In this document: positions 51,377-64,000 of the stretch, in pieces
How the letters are laid out: each line of letters opens with the position of its first letter
Position numbering within the stretch: position 1 is the first letter of the stretch
Source: Rhynchonema sp. JSB1_4
Taxonomy: Eukaryota; Nematoda; Chromadorea; Monhysterida; Xyalidae
Direction: 5' to 3'
DNA: 64,000 bases
NCBI GenBank assembly: GCA_030248065.1
Contig: JASAMV010000800.1
Location: forward strand, 1 to 64,000
Translations under genes and position numbers: made by a program
Notes under the pieces: generated by a model
Seen by the model: the letters and a program-made list of their open reading frames with translations, nothing else
The model's database searches: none
What the model was told of the DNA's origin: nothing

Positions 51377-51697
51377 CAGTGTAGTTTCTGGTCCGGAGGG
51401 GGAGATAGCGGACCCTTCGTTTTTTCGGAGGGGGAGATAGTCTACCGGGAAGAAGACCCAAAATCAGGAAAAAGTAAATTTTTGAGGTAAAAATTTGACC
51501 TATTTTTGCCTCTTTTTGGAAAAAAATCTTCATAAAAAGGGTATTTTGGCGACTTTTGATAACATTGACCTAAAAATCACACATTTTAGGCAAAGATTGG
51601 GGGAGATCGTGTACCCGGAGGGGGAGATAGGGGGATAATGTACCACCTGAGGGGGAGATAGCACACCCGAGGGGCCCTCCCCCCAGGAACTACACTG
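51377..51697. mobile_element. hAT-like MITE, copy 5 (GGGAGATAG subfamily), perfect TSD
   Basis: Starts CAGTGTAGTTTCTGGTCCGG and ends CCAGGAACTACACTG. Flanked by CTCCCCTC on both sides, a perfect 8-bp duplication. Interior as in copies 1 and 4. A decayed end of another copy (CCGGAACTACGCTG) lies just downstream near 51736-51750. Confidence 0.95.
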
Positions 51698-51750
51698 CTC
51701 CCCTCCAAAATACAACGGGTACACTTAATTACCCGCCGGAACTACGCTGA

Positions 51751-54700
51751 GCTCGAATCAAAGAACATTGTCTCCAGTTTCAGTAACGAACCGGCAGTGC
51801 TATGGGGCCATGGACTGACAGAGTGCAGTTGCAGCTGGAAAAAGCGTTTTTCCTGAGAAAAACGAAAAAGACCGTTTTTTTTCAGGGGCCAAAATAACTA
51901 ACCGATATTTTTCCGAGCACGAAAAAGGGAAAGTCGCCACGCGAGGTCAGCATTTCAAATCGTGCAAAAACACCATTTTTATGTGTTTTGGACGACTTGT
52001 CCAGCATGACTTCTCCTCATGAAGCAATATTATGTCACAGTGTGCCCAAATACGCCCCATTTGAACGTGCGACCAATTTTTGGATTGAAAAAATATGGAA
52101 AAATTGGTTTTTTTCAAAGAAAACCGTGGTTTTCCAGAAAGAAATACTTTTCGGGAAAATCTGTGGCATTATGACAGTGTCATATAGCTGCAGATTTATG
52201 ACAGAGTGCGTGCGAGTAGTAAGGGGACATGCTGGCATCTTTATTTTTCGTAAAAATACGGTTTTCTTCTTAAAAAAACATTTTTTTCAATATCTTTGGA
52301 GGGAAACTCGAAAAAATATGACGATTTTAGATCTTGTAGGTCCATGCAGGCGAGTTGTTTCTCGAAGAGTACTGAACCTTCCGGGAACGTGTGTTTTATA
52401 AGCTTTTTTTGTCGTTCAATTTTGGTCCTTGAGCTATTTTTTCCCCAATATCGAAGGACTCTTCGTTTTTTGCATTTCAATTTTTTGGCAAAATCAAAAT
52501 AAAGTACCGATATTTTTTCGCAAAACCCGATAAAGTACCAACGGAAAAGTATTTAGAAAGATATTCGGATCTTGATAAAAACCCGAATGAAAGTTTTTTC
52601 GTCTGCAAAAGATCAGCACAGACAATAGTTGCCACTGCTAGTTTACTGTTTTTAGAATACTGCTGAAATATTTTTACTGACATTTTTCCGGACGTTTTTT
52701 ACACATATTTATCTTGGCGTTCCGACCAATTTGATGACTTCAGAAAATTAAAACTTGAAAGTTGGCGAAGGTGGGAAGTTTGTGCAACGGAAGAACTTGA
52801 TTTTTCACCAACAATAAAACAACCGTACTTTATGACAGTATAATCGAGACCGATTCGTTTCCGTTGGTTTCGTCAGGACGTTTAAAAAACTTAACAGTAA
52901 TTGCCTGTACATACATAAATTCGCAGCTATTATTCGAGGCCATACAGTTTATTGCACATTGGTGGGTGGTTATCGTGTTGCTGCGAGCATTCAGTTGCAA
53001 AACGAGGATGCGATCGGGCTGTTCTTCGATAGTTTTGCGAACCGATGTGCTGCGAGGGACGACAATGTCATCATCATCAACATTAAGTTTCCACAGCAGT
53101 ATGACCCCATCTAATCTCAGTCACGGAATTGTCGTGTTGTTGTTGTCGTGTCTTGTTGATTGCCTGTCCTCGTTCTCGATGCCACTCGGTGTTTCGTATG
53201 ATGGATTGAATGACACTCATCAGCTCAAATTTTGCCATTAGTCGCTGGTTCCTTGATATCTCCACTTCCTTCACATCACAGCTGTACATGTGCTCCACTC
53301 TCATGTGGATGCTTAATTGGACTACTTTCCATTGTTGTGTGCAGTCGAACGGAAATTGTACTCTTGGGGTGAACTTGAGACCATGAGCACAACAGAACTG
53401 TTGACTTGTTGCTGGACGAAAGTCCATGTGTGGCTATGTGCCAGTGTTGCTTTTGTGAATGTGAACCAGTCACTAGAAATGGACCGCGCTATGTCATAAC
53501 CATTGGCGCAGACTTCTATCGAGCGAAAGTTACATAACCAGGTCGTTTGTTGTGGAAGATGCAACTCAACACAGTGAGACCACTGCACAATTTTAAAAAC
53601 ACACACGATGGTCGGCCAGGTTTACTTTGTGCTGTGGTGTTCACGTGTATATCTTTGCAACGCCCCTGTCGGCCTGGTGGCAAAGCACAGCGCTAGTGCC
53701 GGTTTCAATTTTTGGTCACGTTGTGTGCAGCACATGTGCGCGCGCAATCTCGCCACCAGCGTTTTGTGTGTGTTTGCAGTTGCACGCACCTGCAGCGCTG
53801 CCTATTCTTGGCTAACCGTCGACTTCATGGTTACCTACCCACACTACACACGCTGTGGGTATGTATTCCTCAAAATCTGCTCAAACCATACCCACGTGTT
53901 GTGCAGCATGTGTACAGTAATGCTCCAGCCGGCCAATGAATGGGTGTATGTGCACGCTTTATAAAAAAATTAACCAGTGTCCTTGTGGAGCGTCGCCGAC
54001 TCTACACTTGCGCTGAAATATAGTTCATGGGTTACACACGGTTCGGTTGATGCGTCAAGCGGTGTACAGGTACACATGCAACGTGTTGTTGCTGTGACGT
54101 GCGTTCGTGTCGTTCCACTGCTGTTGGTGTTGACTTGACGACGCCATTACTTACTTTCCCTGGCCAGCCTGGTTGTCTGCCTTCCCCTGTCCGCTGCTGG
54201 CTTGTTGTGTATTTATATATTTGAAAATGCTTGGCATTGGCATTGGTTTCGCGCCGCGCTTGACGATCGGCCGCTTTTGACACGCCGTACTTCACACTTG
54301 TATGTCTTTTATGACTGGTGAGCGTCTGAACGTGTTAATATTTATGGCAGTAATCTCGACTGTGTTTATGTTCAGGCCTCTCTGTTGCCGTGTCTGGTAT
54401 GCGGGCTCGCAAATTGGTATTCGTATTCAAATGGCTGCTTATACTGTATTTGATATGAACACCAGCCGTTCTGCACAAGTGGTTAATTTTAATTAACTCT
54501 GTTCGTTTTCAAGCTGTTGCATTTGTCTTGCTTGAGTCCGGCACGTCATGAATGCATGTAAATCTGCATGAAATTATGCACTATTATACGTTCATCGGTG
54601 TGCGTCAGAATTGCGCCTACGTTCAGTTCAGTGGTGGTGGTGGTTTATCAAAAACCAAGCCAGCAGGACCAGGAGTTGCTGGGCTTCTCTCCTATCTTTG

Positions 54701-57700
54701 CGTAATACTAACTCTGATCCCGTTATTTTATGTTCTAAACATGCCAGTTCACATTACGTGGTCCTTCCGTATTTGACGAGGTGCGCATTCGTGCCATTAT
54801 TTGGACCTGAATCCGACATGGTGGGTCTGTCAATATGTGTGGCTAACTCCAAGCAATTCGCTTGTATGACGCCTGGTGGTCTAGCTGACAGCTCGGGTGG
54901 CCGTGCTGTACGCGCTCGGCCGTATTTGGTCTGACAGATATTATATGACTGGTGGTGGCCGCTCGACAAAAGTGTTCGCATTTCGGATAATTCTCTTAGT
55001 CAGGCGCGCTAACCTAACCGACACCAAGTGGCGTTTGTGTGCTTGATATACCGTAATCTGGCGCTGGGAAAGTTGGCTAATCTGGTCGGTAAGAGCGCCA
55101 TAGTGCCGTTGCCGACACTCATTAGAGTACTCGTGCAGGTCCTAACACCACACCGACTCATGTCAGGTCCGCGGGCCGAAGTCCAGCCCAGACCATTATA
55201 TCGCAAGTTTAAGAAGCGTCATTATCTGGTTGGATTCCATTTGCGGACACATCGCTTGGCTCTATGGAGTGCACTTTGCGCGCGCATGCGTCCAGCTGCA
55301 TTCAGCTGAAAGAGCGAGATAGAACCACGGTTCTTTTATTTCTCCTCTCATTTGAGTTGACGAGACAGTTTCTTCCGGGCGCTCTCACATTGCTGACAAG
55401 TATACTGCAACCCGCATCAAGTGTGGTATGATGGTATGGCAGGCACACATATGCATGAATCTGGAGGAGCCACATGCTGTTTTATTCGCCTAAGACTATG
55501 GAGTCCGGAGTTTGTAAGCCGGGCTGGTGTATGTGACCAGAACATGTCCTGTCGAGTTCATATAAGCGGCCGTGACACACAGTGCGACGAGGTCTTCGCG
55601 TTCATACTGGTGTATTCATATTGTGGCGTGAGAGACAGAGAGCTGCGCCACTTTCGCTTTTGGCTGGCATTGGCAGCTCATGCATGCACATGCGCACGCC
55701 TGGTACAGCTAGCGGCAGTATACGGTAACTAACAGCGCAAGAGCAACGTAGCAGTTTAGCGACCGCGGAGACAAGCGCGCGCGTGCAGCGGCCACGAAAA
55801 CACCGGGCGGCATCTTTCGTAGTCCAGAGCCCACTAAGATGTACACCTCTGCTCTTACCTCACTCTGTATGGCTAGGTACATTTAGGTGCGATCACACAT
55901 GTGTACATGCACATCATGTATGCGCGCGCGCGTGTGTGTTGGTGTTGATTGTGTTTGACCGGGTGGCGTGCGCCCAACTGAAACCGATAGACCGGATATC
56001 CATCCTTTTCATGTGGCTCGTCGTCCGTCGCTTGTCGCTTGAACAAAATGGAGCTTCGGTAGCGGCTCTTTCTAATTAGTGGTTGGTATAGATCCGCTTG
56101 CTTGCTGCCGACACTCGCGTCAATGTACGGTACGTGGGTACATATGCCTGTCGTGTCGCACTGGCTAACCACCCACCACCGTTGTGGTTTGGGTACGTGT
56201 GGCATGTATGGCAGCAATATTGTGTGTACCACCTCTTTTTGATAATATATACGGGTTCAGTGCTCCCAGAGAGTTTCAGCTTGGCTGCCCGGCTGCTGGC
56301 GTCGCTTCTTCTCACACTTAAATGCAAACGGGGGTATAATGCAGCATGTGGATGCGTGTCCGCTCGGTAGCCGGTAATCTGCGGCTCCCTTGCGAACCAG
56401 CGCTAACTGAGATTGATGGCCTGCGACCAGGTGCACGTGGTGTACGTAGGGTGTCATGTTTGACACTTGCACGCACATTTGCTGCCGCCACTATAATGGT
56501 TAGGCCCAATGCGTTTTGCGTCTATTTGATGACTGACTACGGTATGTATTCGTGGCTGTGCCCACCCAGACATTTGGTGTGGTATTAGTATTTAGTTTTA
56601 TGCCATTGACCCTGTGCCGTTTAGGTTATGTTTGACGCATCTGTGAGTGACTAACTGGGTAGTTTTGGGGTGAAAAGTTTTGAGCGTCACTTGTTCACGG
56701 ACGCCAAACAAAGGGCGACGTGTACCACATACCTCCTTCAAGTAGTTGGTGTCGCTGTCAGCTACCTAGTTAGCAGTTTGTGTGCACCGACATTGTTATG
56801 TGTCTAGCACCAGCCCAAAACTGGACGACAGGCAGCCGTACGGGTGTCTGCCAAATTTTGATGGCTCTCATTGGATTAAATTACGTCGTGTCTTTGCTTT
56901 GCTTGCGTCGTCTTGTGTGGCACCACAACAACGGTAGAAAAAGCTGAACGGTCGGTCGGTCGCAGTAATATGCGGGTGTGGTGAAAGAGCAAAGATGCTG
57001 GCTGACAGCTACTTCGCGCTCTGTGGTTGGCCAAAGTCGCGCCTTGCGGTTGGTATTACCACCGGTCTGATGTGCACGCTGGCAAAGTGCATCTGCATAC
57101 ATACCTATACCTTGTGGCACCCAAAGAAGACTTGTCGTCGACGTCGCGTTGCTGGTGGCGTTTTCACGTCATTGGTATAACCGGAGACGACACACATTTC
57201 TGTGAGTAGTTGATGTATGTGCGGCTACATGGAAGTGCTGTCGGAGCCATGGATGATGTGAGGTGCATAGCGCAACTTGTTGGCAGCGTACTGACGCTGG
57301 CGCTGCGACTTTGCTCGCTTATGGGGCGCCCACTGCCAATGTCGGTGATTTTGTGGTCCTTAGCAGCGCTGGTACCGGCACGTCTGGGCATCCGACTGGC
57401 CTCTAACTGCCGGTGTCTGTCCGTGTATGTGTTTTCATGATTGAAGTTACGACGGAACGAAATGGCGCTGTTCAAATTTTGATTTGGTAACGCAATAGCG
57501 CCTCACTCAGCCGAAACCCGCACTGGCGCATGCTCTCTCCAAGCTTTGACTTCATTTGTTGTTTACCGGGTTATAGTGAGCTCAAACCCACGGGGTTCAA
57601 TTAGTACGTGTGAGAAGCTGGTTGCTTTCGTGGCCACTGCTGACGCCAACCATAATAGCAAGTTCAAGTTCGTATTTCTTGGTTTCCTGTTAAACTTTTG

Positions 57701-59519
57701 AATATGGTCTCTAATTAGCCGCGTAGAGCAGTGTGGAGGTGGCCAGTGGTACCAGTGGAGCCCTTATCATGTTTCCACAGGCTCAGCCTGGTTGGTGCGG
57801 TGCAGTTAGTTGCGCTGCGGTTTCGGTTACACATCAGTTCTTGGTTTTGACGGTCTTTCTGGTTGGCGTGTCTGTTAGACGATGCTTGTTATATGATGTG
57901 GAGTTTTCAGTGAAAGGCAACCAAAATTACCGCGACCTAACGCATATGCATTCATACGAAGCAACAGGTAATTTGACTCCCGTTGTTTGGCGCGCGCCGG
58001 TTGCTCGCTGTTACCGAAGCTTGACTGGTTGCTGCTGTAATATACCAACACCAGGCTGTGCTTGTTGGCCGACACCCGTTTATGTTCGAAGTTTAGTGGC
58101 CTCTTTGGCTTTCCCGATTTTCTTTCTTGTCATACATAACGTACCAGTGCGCACGACCGAACTTTTCTGCGCAAAAAATCTGGTTTCTCATTCACCCACC
58201 CGGTGACCTAATGGAGCTGCTCTAAGTGCACTGACTAATTATCAACATTGGCTGGTTGGTAACCTGACGCGCCCGGTGTGGCAGCAGGTCATCATAATAC
58301 CCAAGCCAACTCATTTAATCTTTCGTGCGCGAAACCATCCAGATGCATTGCCTAGGACGGCCATGTGATGGCTGACTGAGTGAACAGATATAGAATGCTT
58401 GTTAGGAGCAGCAGCAGCAGCCAGCTTTATTGGTATCGAGTTAAGCGGACCGGTGTCTCGGAAGAGGGTACTACATGTAGGTGTTTCATACGCGGCCGAG
58501 TAATAATAATTAGTGCGTTTGGCTGCGGGCTACGAAATACGGTGCCCAGCAGCCAGCAACCAACCATGAGCGGCTGACTGGCTTCTCCTAAGCATCATTA
58601 CCATCATTATTGCATAGAAACGCTCGTGCGTCTGGGAGCACGCATACGTACGCACACAGGTACGGTATGCGACCGATCGGTGCCTTAGTTATTACGGACT
58701 GGAATATATGGGTTGGTTAACCAAATGCCGTTGTGTCAGTCTACTTGATTAAATGGAGCTGCGCGACCACAACAACAGCAAGAAGACGGCTGTTGGCTAG
58801 ATAGAGTTAGCAGAGCGCGCGCACAGCTCCTCTAATTAAATACGATGTTGGCCTGTCCTGGTCTCTGTGGCATCGTGGCATATACAGGTTGCTATACGGC
58901 ATCCGCTACCTGTTTGTCGTGGTCGCACCCTACCTGGCGGCTGGCTCCGTTGTTATGTAACCGCTAAGCGCGCACAAAGTCGCTGTCTTTGTTAGCTGGC
59001 TGCATCTCGCGTGGAGCTGGAGCTGTTAGGCGAGGTTCATTTTTGTGCCTATTCGCACCTTATCACGCGCCAAGCTCACAATACCGGCATCGACTGGCTC
59101 TTTTGTGTGTCGCGCACCGGCCCGTTTTCATTATTATTATTGAGCGAGCTGGAATATAATTACATTGGACTTTGCGCACCGTGCTTCGTCTTACCTGGTC
59201 GCTCGCTTTTGGACCGTACATGTTGCGCCGCTGTGTGCGACATCTGTGCAGACGTGCGGATACGTTGTTTATCTGGTAAACCTTTAACTCCAACTCATGG
59301 AGTTAACTCAGAGTCATGGAGTCCAACTCCTCTCTCAGGCTTCGTCTCTCGACTAATTGGCGTTGGCTTTTGTGGCAGGCAGTCATGGGGTCTTTGGCAG
59401 CGCTTCTTTGCTGAAAACTGTCAGATAATTAACCGGTACTGCCACATTGATTTTTATTACAGAGTCATTACTTACTCCCAATTTCCCGTTCTGATCGTTA
59501 ATTCGAACGTTTGGCCAAA
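51751..59519. other. Long region without a supported gene
   Basis: 51.8-52.7 kb is A/T-rich dispersed repeat with many AAAAACG/CGTTTTT words, similar in texture to 42.4-42.7 kb. 52.95-53.11 kb has a short coding-like stretch (see findings). From about 53.6 kb the texture changes to alternating CG/TG-rich sequence with many short, unsupported frames (for example 57733-58206 and 59011-59670). No splice-supported gene, tRNA or known microRNA was recognised. It could be the upstream region or a large intron of a gene that continues beyond the window. Confidence 0.4.
55920..55939. repeat. CG/TG alternating tract
   Basis: An uninterrupted alternating purine-pyrimidine run of (GC) then (GT) units, of the kind that can adopt Z-DNA. 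Confidence 0.8.
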
Positions 59520-59678
59520 ATGCCGACGACGTGTGGTTTTCCGAATTGCAAATTTCGTTCGCGCTACCGCGGTCAGGAGGACAATCGTCACTTCTATCGT
59601 ATACCGAAACGTCCGCAGATTCTGCGCCAGTCATGGCTGTTGGCCATCGGGCGCACAGAGGAGACTGTAGTCAGTCAG
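59520..59678 (+). CDS. THAP zinc-finger protein, first coding exon (partial)
   Basis: ATG 59520 opens MPTTCGFPNCKFRSRY, followed by HFYRIPKRP and RQSWLLAIGR. This is the start of a THAP domain: Met-Pro, CxxxxC zinc ligands, the F..IP segment and the Trp of the C2CH module. A donor-like GTAGAG follows TVVSQ at 59679. The second half (the C..H ligands and AVPTIF-type box) was not found downstream in this window, so the rest is on distant exons or the copy is a relic. THAP domains occur in DNA-binding cellular proteins and in P-element-type transposases. A longer overlapping frame (59011-59670) is rejected. Confidence 0.65.
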
Positions 59679-60654
59679 GTAGAGCCGCAATATCGTCGTG
59701 TGTCGCGCACGCCTCGTCTGCTCGTTATAGCACCGTATGTATACCCACAATTCGAGAATGACTCGTAGTCGTAACTCTCTGTTGGTCACATACAACGGTT
59801 ATTCCACCGAATGTCCATTCCATAACGTTCATTTCTCTTGAAAAGACTGTTCCCTGTCCATGTCCAAGCACCCACTTTCAGCATTATTTTTGAAATTCGT
59901 TTTGTCATGCATCTCTTCCTTTTCAGCATTTGTATCTACGTGCCGTATAACCGTATTGTTCATTGTCACCAACATCACTTTCAGATGTGCATGAAGCTGC
60001 TTGCAGCGCATGGGCTTGTGCATGGCACACTCGAGTCGGTGCATGGTTGCGTGGGCCAATTTTTTGTTGTTTTTCGCCTTGCTTAGCATGCATGTAGTTC
60101 TTAGTTCCTTAATTGACAACATTATTTGCTCCGTCAGACGAGTGCCTTATCGACAAAAGAAACGTTTAGCCGATTTATAGGTACTGTATTGAATGATGTT
60201 GAAGATAAAGATGAAAGCGTCATGATGTCCTTGCAGTAACTGCTTGGGCAGATTCTCAGATTGTCAGCAATATTACAATTTCGGCGTCCTTATGGCTTAA
60301 TATGAACGTCGTAATCATAAAACCCGGCAACGTTTTTTGAACGAGCGGGGTATTATTACTGACAACCAGATTTTGAACGCTGGAAAATTACCGCGTTGGA
60401 TCCCACATGCGGTCGTACGTTCAAACAGTGATCATCATCACACATGCACAGAATATACAACGCTGCCTAGAAGCGTGCGCCAACATGCGCAGGTAGTTGT
60501 TTTTTGTCGTTGTGTAGATCTGTGCGATGTTATCGGTCGGTTTGCTGTTGCTGACGCTTTGGTTGACAATGAATGAACGTATAGTTATGCGCTTGGTGTT
60601 CACCCGCCCGCATGTGTGAGAGCTTGTTGGTGTCACCACATGGCTGCGTTGTGC

Positions 60655-60672
60655 TGTGTGTGTGTGTGTGTG
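60655..60672. repeat. GT microsatellite
   Basis: Run of GT dinucleotides; one of several in the last 4 kb. Confidence 0.85.
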
Positions 60673-60793
60673 GATGTTGGCGGCGTGGACAGATAATGTG
60701 CTCGCTCACCACCATGCTGTGGTGTATGTGTCTCTGCGCGTTGTCATAAAACATTATCTGCGCACCCGACGAACGACACCAGCCCAATCACTG

Positions 60794-60822
<29 letters not shown>
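60794..60822. repeat. CA microsatellite
   Basis: About 14 uninterrupted AC/CA dinucleotides followed by GAGAG. Confidence 0.95.
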
Positions 60823-60825
<3 letters not shown>

Positions 60826-63800
60826 AGCGCAAGTAGCGACTGAACAACAACAACATAACATCTAAACAAACCCCCTCTTCGCGCTCTTTACTCGATCGAG
60901 CGAGAACGAGAGATAGGTGGATACCACAACAGCAGACCCGGTGCACTGATATGTACACGGGTGTTCTGCTGCAGCCACATACCTAACCTGTAATGCCGCG
61001 CGCGCGTTACGTACTGTTGTTTGTATTTTGTTCAACCGCTCGCCTATGTGGTACGTACATAGTTATTGGTTGTGCTGGTCGGTTATGCACAGCTTCGCCC
61101 TGTCTCTCTTCCCCGTATATGTGCTTGTGTGTGTGTGCTGCATTGCTTTTTTTATTCAAAGTCTCCCGCGTGCGCATATGCGTGCGGCGACGGGACTGCG
61201 GAGCACCCACTAACCGCACTTTGACTGTGTGTGACTACGCTGCTACTGTTCGCTTGCGTTCGTTTCGTTTCCCCATATAATACACGAACACGCGCGCGTT
61301 TATTGGCGTATTTTTTGAACTCGTGTCGATTTAGTTGTTGTATACGTATCGTATGCGCGTATACTACTACGCAAAGGCAGAGGTATTGTGTGCTTCTCGC
61401 CATCGCTTCGCAACAGTCGGCTATTCTGATGATAATTTGTATATTTTGTCGGTTGGTGATCTTGTTTTGCATAGCCAATATCGCTTTGCATGCACTGACT
61501 GACAACATTGTCTTGCTCATGGCGTTTGCCCCGGACGCTGGCTGAACGGCGAATCTGTCAACTTTAACGATGTAGAAAATAAAATAAATCCCTGTGCGAC
61601 ATCGATCAGTCGACAATCGGTGTAGCCACCACCACAACAACAGTGCGCATAATTGAAAAGTTGTGAGAAACACGGTCTTTGCGCTAATTTAGATCATGGT
61701 ATTTCACTCTGCACTGACTCCTTTGGACAATGTTGCGTGTTCCTTGTTTCACTTCAGCTGCTTGTTTAGCTCTGCACCTGCTTGTGTGCCGTCTGTTTAT
61801 GGTAACACGGGGCGTTCGCATTCAATTCGCCAAATTTGTCTGACTGAGTGATCGTTTCGCTTGCTTGATGCAGCAGCTTCAATTTACCTCCGTCGTCGGT
61901 GGGCTGCGCGGCCATGTCGACTCAGTAATGGAGCGACTCGGCCCTCTGTTTTGGTCGGTTTCAAAAAAATGTAAGATTGATACATACACGTGCGCATGCG
62001 TGACGCCGTGCACTGCATGTGTGGTGGCACGTTGTTTGGTTGCTGCTTGGATGCATTTCAGTTTGCAGTAAGCAGCTCCTAACGCGGCGTTGATGTTCTC
62101 GGTTGCTTTATAAGGCGCCCCCATATACGTACCACCACCATTATTCTCGATTTTTACGATTATCTTAGGCGACCCGTCGTTTGCGGTAGTGGCGTGGCCC
62201 GGCCGTGCACAGACTGAGTAATGCGTACCAATGTTCGATAATATGGCAAGATATGAACATGGCTATGTGTAGTAGATAACGTGTGGGCGATATAGCCGTA
62301 TACCGCTAGCATATGAGCACTCAAGAGCACAACAGATGCATGTGTTTTATTGTTGTTGTCAGTCATCTTGGTGGGCGTGTATGGCTGGCTTGCTTTACAT
62401 ATTGAATAATGGCCGGCTAACCTTGCTGTGGCTGCTTCCTTGCTTAGATGCCCCCACCACTCCAATGCTGTGCTTTATCCGCGCATTAACCTACCAGCCA
62501 ACCAATACCAAATGTGTGCGCATGGTGCTGTTTCATGCGTCTTACATGTGCATCCTGTGCAGCAGGCAAGGGTGCGCGTGATGTGAGGTCGATGTATGAA
62601 AGCAATTCTTTATTGCTAACTGGCTCGGGCGACACAGATACGAAATATGGAACGTACGTACATACGCGCATGCGTCGCTGATGATTTTTGTGTTTGAGAC
62701 TCAGTCACTCACTCGCGCGCACACGTACGTATGTATGTGGTTGGTGGTCGGCTTTTTGCTGCGGTCGTTCGTCACGATGAAGCAGGCCGGCAGTTTCGTG
62801 CCAGCTATGACTAGCTAATGCTGAATTTAGCGGCGGTGGTAAAAAAAACATGCATGTAAGTTTTAGAGGCTGACCGGGTCCGCTCAGCTTCGCCAACGAA
62901 AAAGAACACACGTGCATTTAGAGAGGTATACGTAGTATGTATGTAGTATGTAATGTGCTAACCACGTGTGTGTGTGCGCGCCCCGTAACACACAGATAGA
63001 TTGTGGCTCACTTGGTGTTCGATATATTACGCGGTGCCGGCCGCCGAGTGCGAGTCGGCGCAATGTTTGCGTAGGGCGGTTTGTGCCGGATGGGCGGTTA
63101 AGGTTTTATTCGGCCGCAACAGCGACCCCGACGACGATCGGCACATGCTTATTGTGCACCTTGGATCATGCTTGGCCGAGAACTGTTCAGTTGTGTGTGC
63201 TCGTTGCTCGACTTGCTGTTTACTAGCTCGGTTTTGGTGTTTTAGTGTCCGGCTGCACAAACCGCCATATGGAGCTTGTTACGCGCGCGAGTAAAAGCGA
63301 CTGCCGGTTTGTCAGGCAGATTATAAGCCGCTGCTGCTACAAGCTACACCACCAACACTGACGCATGCATGCGTGTGTGGGCTGAGCACCACTTTGGTTT
63401 ACTGATGTGCTCTAATGTGTCGTGGTCGGCTGCGACCCAGCAGTCGGCGCACGCACACATTAGACACTGACATTTCGGTGCCACTTGCTCTCATGCTTGC
63501 CGGCTTTATTGTCTATTCACTTTCGACAAGCACACCAGGACCACCAACACGATAAGACACAGCGCATGTGTCCCGGTGTTGTAATACAATATATAATCAT
63601 ATATCAGTGACTCTCGAGTCTTGGCCGTGGTGCCTGACTGCTTGCTTGCTGCTGCTAACTGACTCACTCAACCAAGTGCTCATGTCTGGTACGCGCTCAT
63701 GTGTGTGTGTGTGTCTGCTTGTTTTGGCCGCTGATTCTGGGTGTACCACACCGACCGTCGTCGCTAACTGACTGACAGAGTCTTTGAGAGCTCATGTTAT

Positions 63801-64000
63801 TTTTGCGCCTTATGTCCGTCGCGGTAGTGATCTATGTGCCGACACATTATATGATGGCGTGTTTGCTTCGCCTATTTTGCCGCACTCCTTCCTTGTTTGG
63901 CTTCCTTTACTGGCTCAATCGATTAACGGGTTTTTATTTATCTGGCTGACTGTTTTGCCTTTGCTTCTGCTGCACTACAGCTACTTTCGTCTTCAACCCT

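Larger units (their letters stand above)
59770..64000. other. Non-coding-looking 3' end of window
   Basis: Simple repeats and CG/TG-rich sequence without supported coding exons. Features seen are a GT run (60655-60672), a CA run (60794-60822) and many short TACGTACGT-type palindromes (for example around 62710 and 62930). If the THAP exon is live this may be its intron. Confidence 0.4.

Noticed and set aside
57733..58206. 157-codon open frame in the 3' region
   Set aside because: Low-complexity Cys/Val-rich translation with no domain, no start context and no splice signals; it lies in CG/TG-rich sequence where long frames arise by chance.
59011..59670. 219-codon open frame overlapping the THAP exon
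   Set aside because: It reads through the THAP exon in another frame and shows no recognisable motif; the THAP frame is clearly the coding one.

Overview
The window reads as nuclear DNA of an invertebrate, most likely a nematode. The genes are split by many introns with short TTTNCAG-like acceptors. Two ShKT domains occur in one secreted protein. An interstitial array of the nematode-type telomere unit TTAGGC (here GCCTAA) lies at 41.69-41.75 kb. The introns and spacers are full of small inverted-repeat transposons. No prokaryotic operon, CRISPR array, rRNA or convincing tRNA gene was found. All exon limits were read by eye from splice signals and frame, so single exon ends may be off.

Layout. 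0-3.5 kb (+): 3' part of the large U2AF splicing subunit (U2AF65). 4.6-6.7 kb (+): WBP2-like GRAM/PPxY adaptor. 7.8-11.6 kb (+): a leucine-rich-repeat-like protein I cannot name. 12.4-16.0 kb (-): trehalase with signal peptide and C-terminal membrane anchor. 18.6-21.5 kb (+): secreted Cys-rich protein with antistasin-like and Kunitz-like parts, with a truncated LINE in one intron. 21.9-25.0 kb (+): ionotropic glutamate receptor-like channel without an amino-terminal domain. 26.0-27.8 kb (-): secreted ShKT protein with a Pro/Gly/Tyr repeat. 28.8-35.2 and 35.7-39.0 kb (-): two tandem NSS/SLC6-family transporters. 43.5-48.3 kb (+): CCAAT-binding factor NF-YA. 48-52 kb: a cluster of hAT-like MITEs. 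53-64 kb: about 10 kb of different texture (alternating CpG/TpG, microsatellites, no convincing long reading frame) with one THAP zinc-finger first exon at 59.5 kb.

The genes are a mixed set (splicing, transcription, sugar metabolism, transport, secretion) and do not form one pathway. The only clear local relation is the tandem transporter duplication.

The most unusual signal is non-coding. The octamer ATGTTTCA occurs about 32 times on both strands in the first 46.7 kb, where about 3 would be expected by chance in the whole window, and is absent from the last 17 kb. It resembles the upstream (Ruby) motif CTGTTTCA of nematode piRNA genes, and it lies at or next to the centre of four different palindromes. 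The second notable signal is a family of five hAT-like MITEs, three with perfect 8-bp target-site duplications, in two interior subfamilies.
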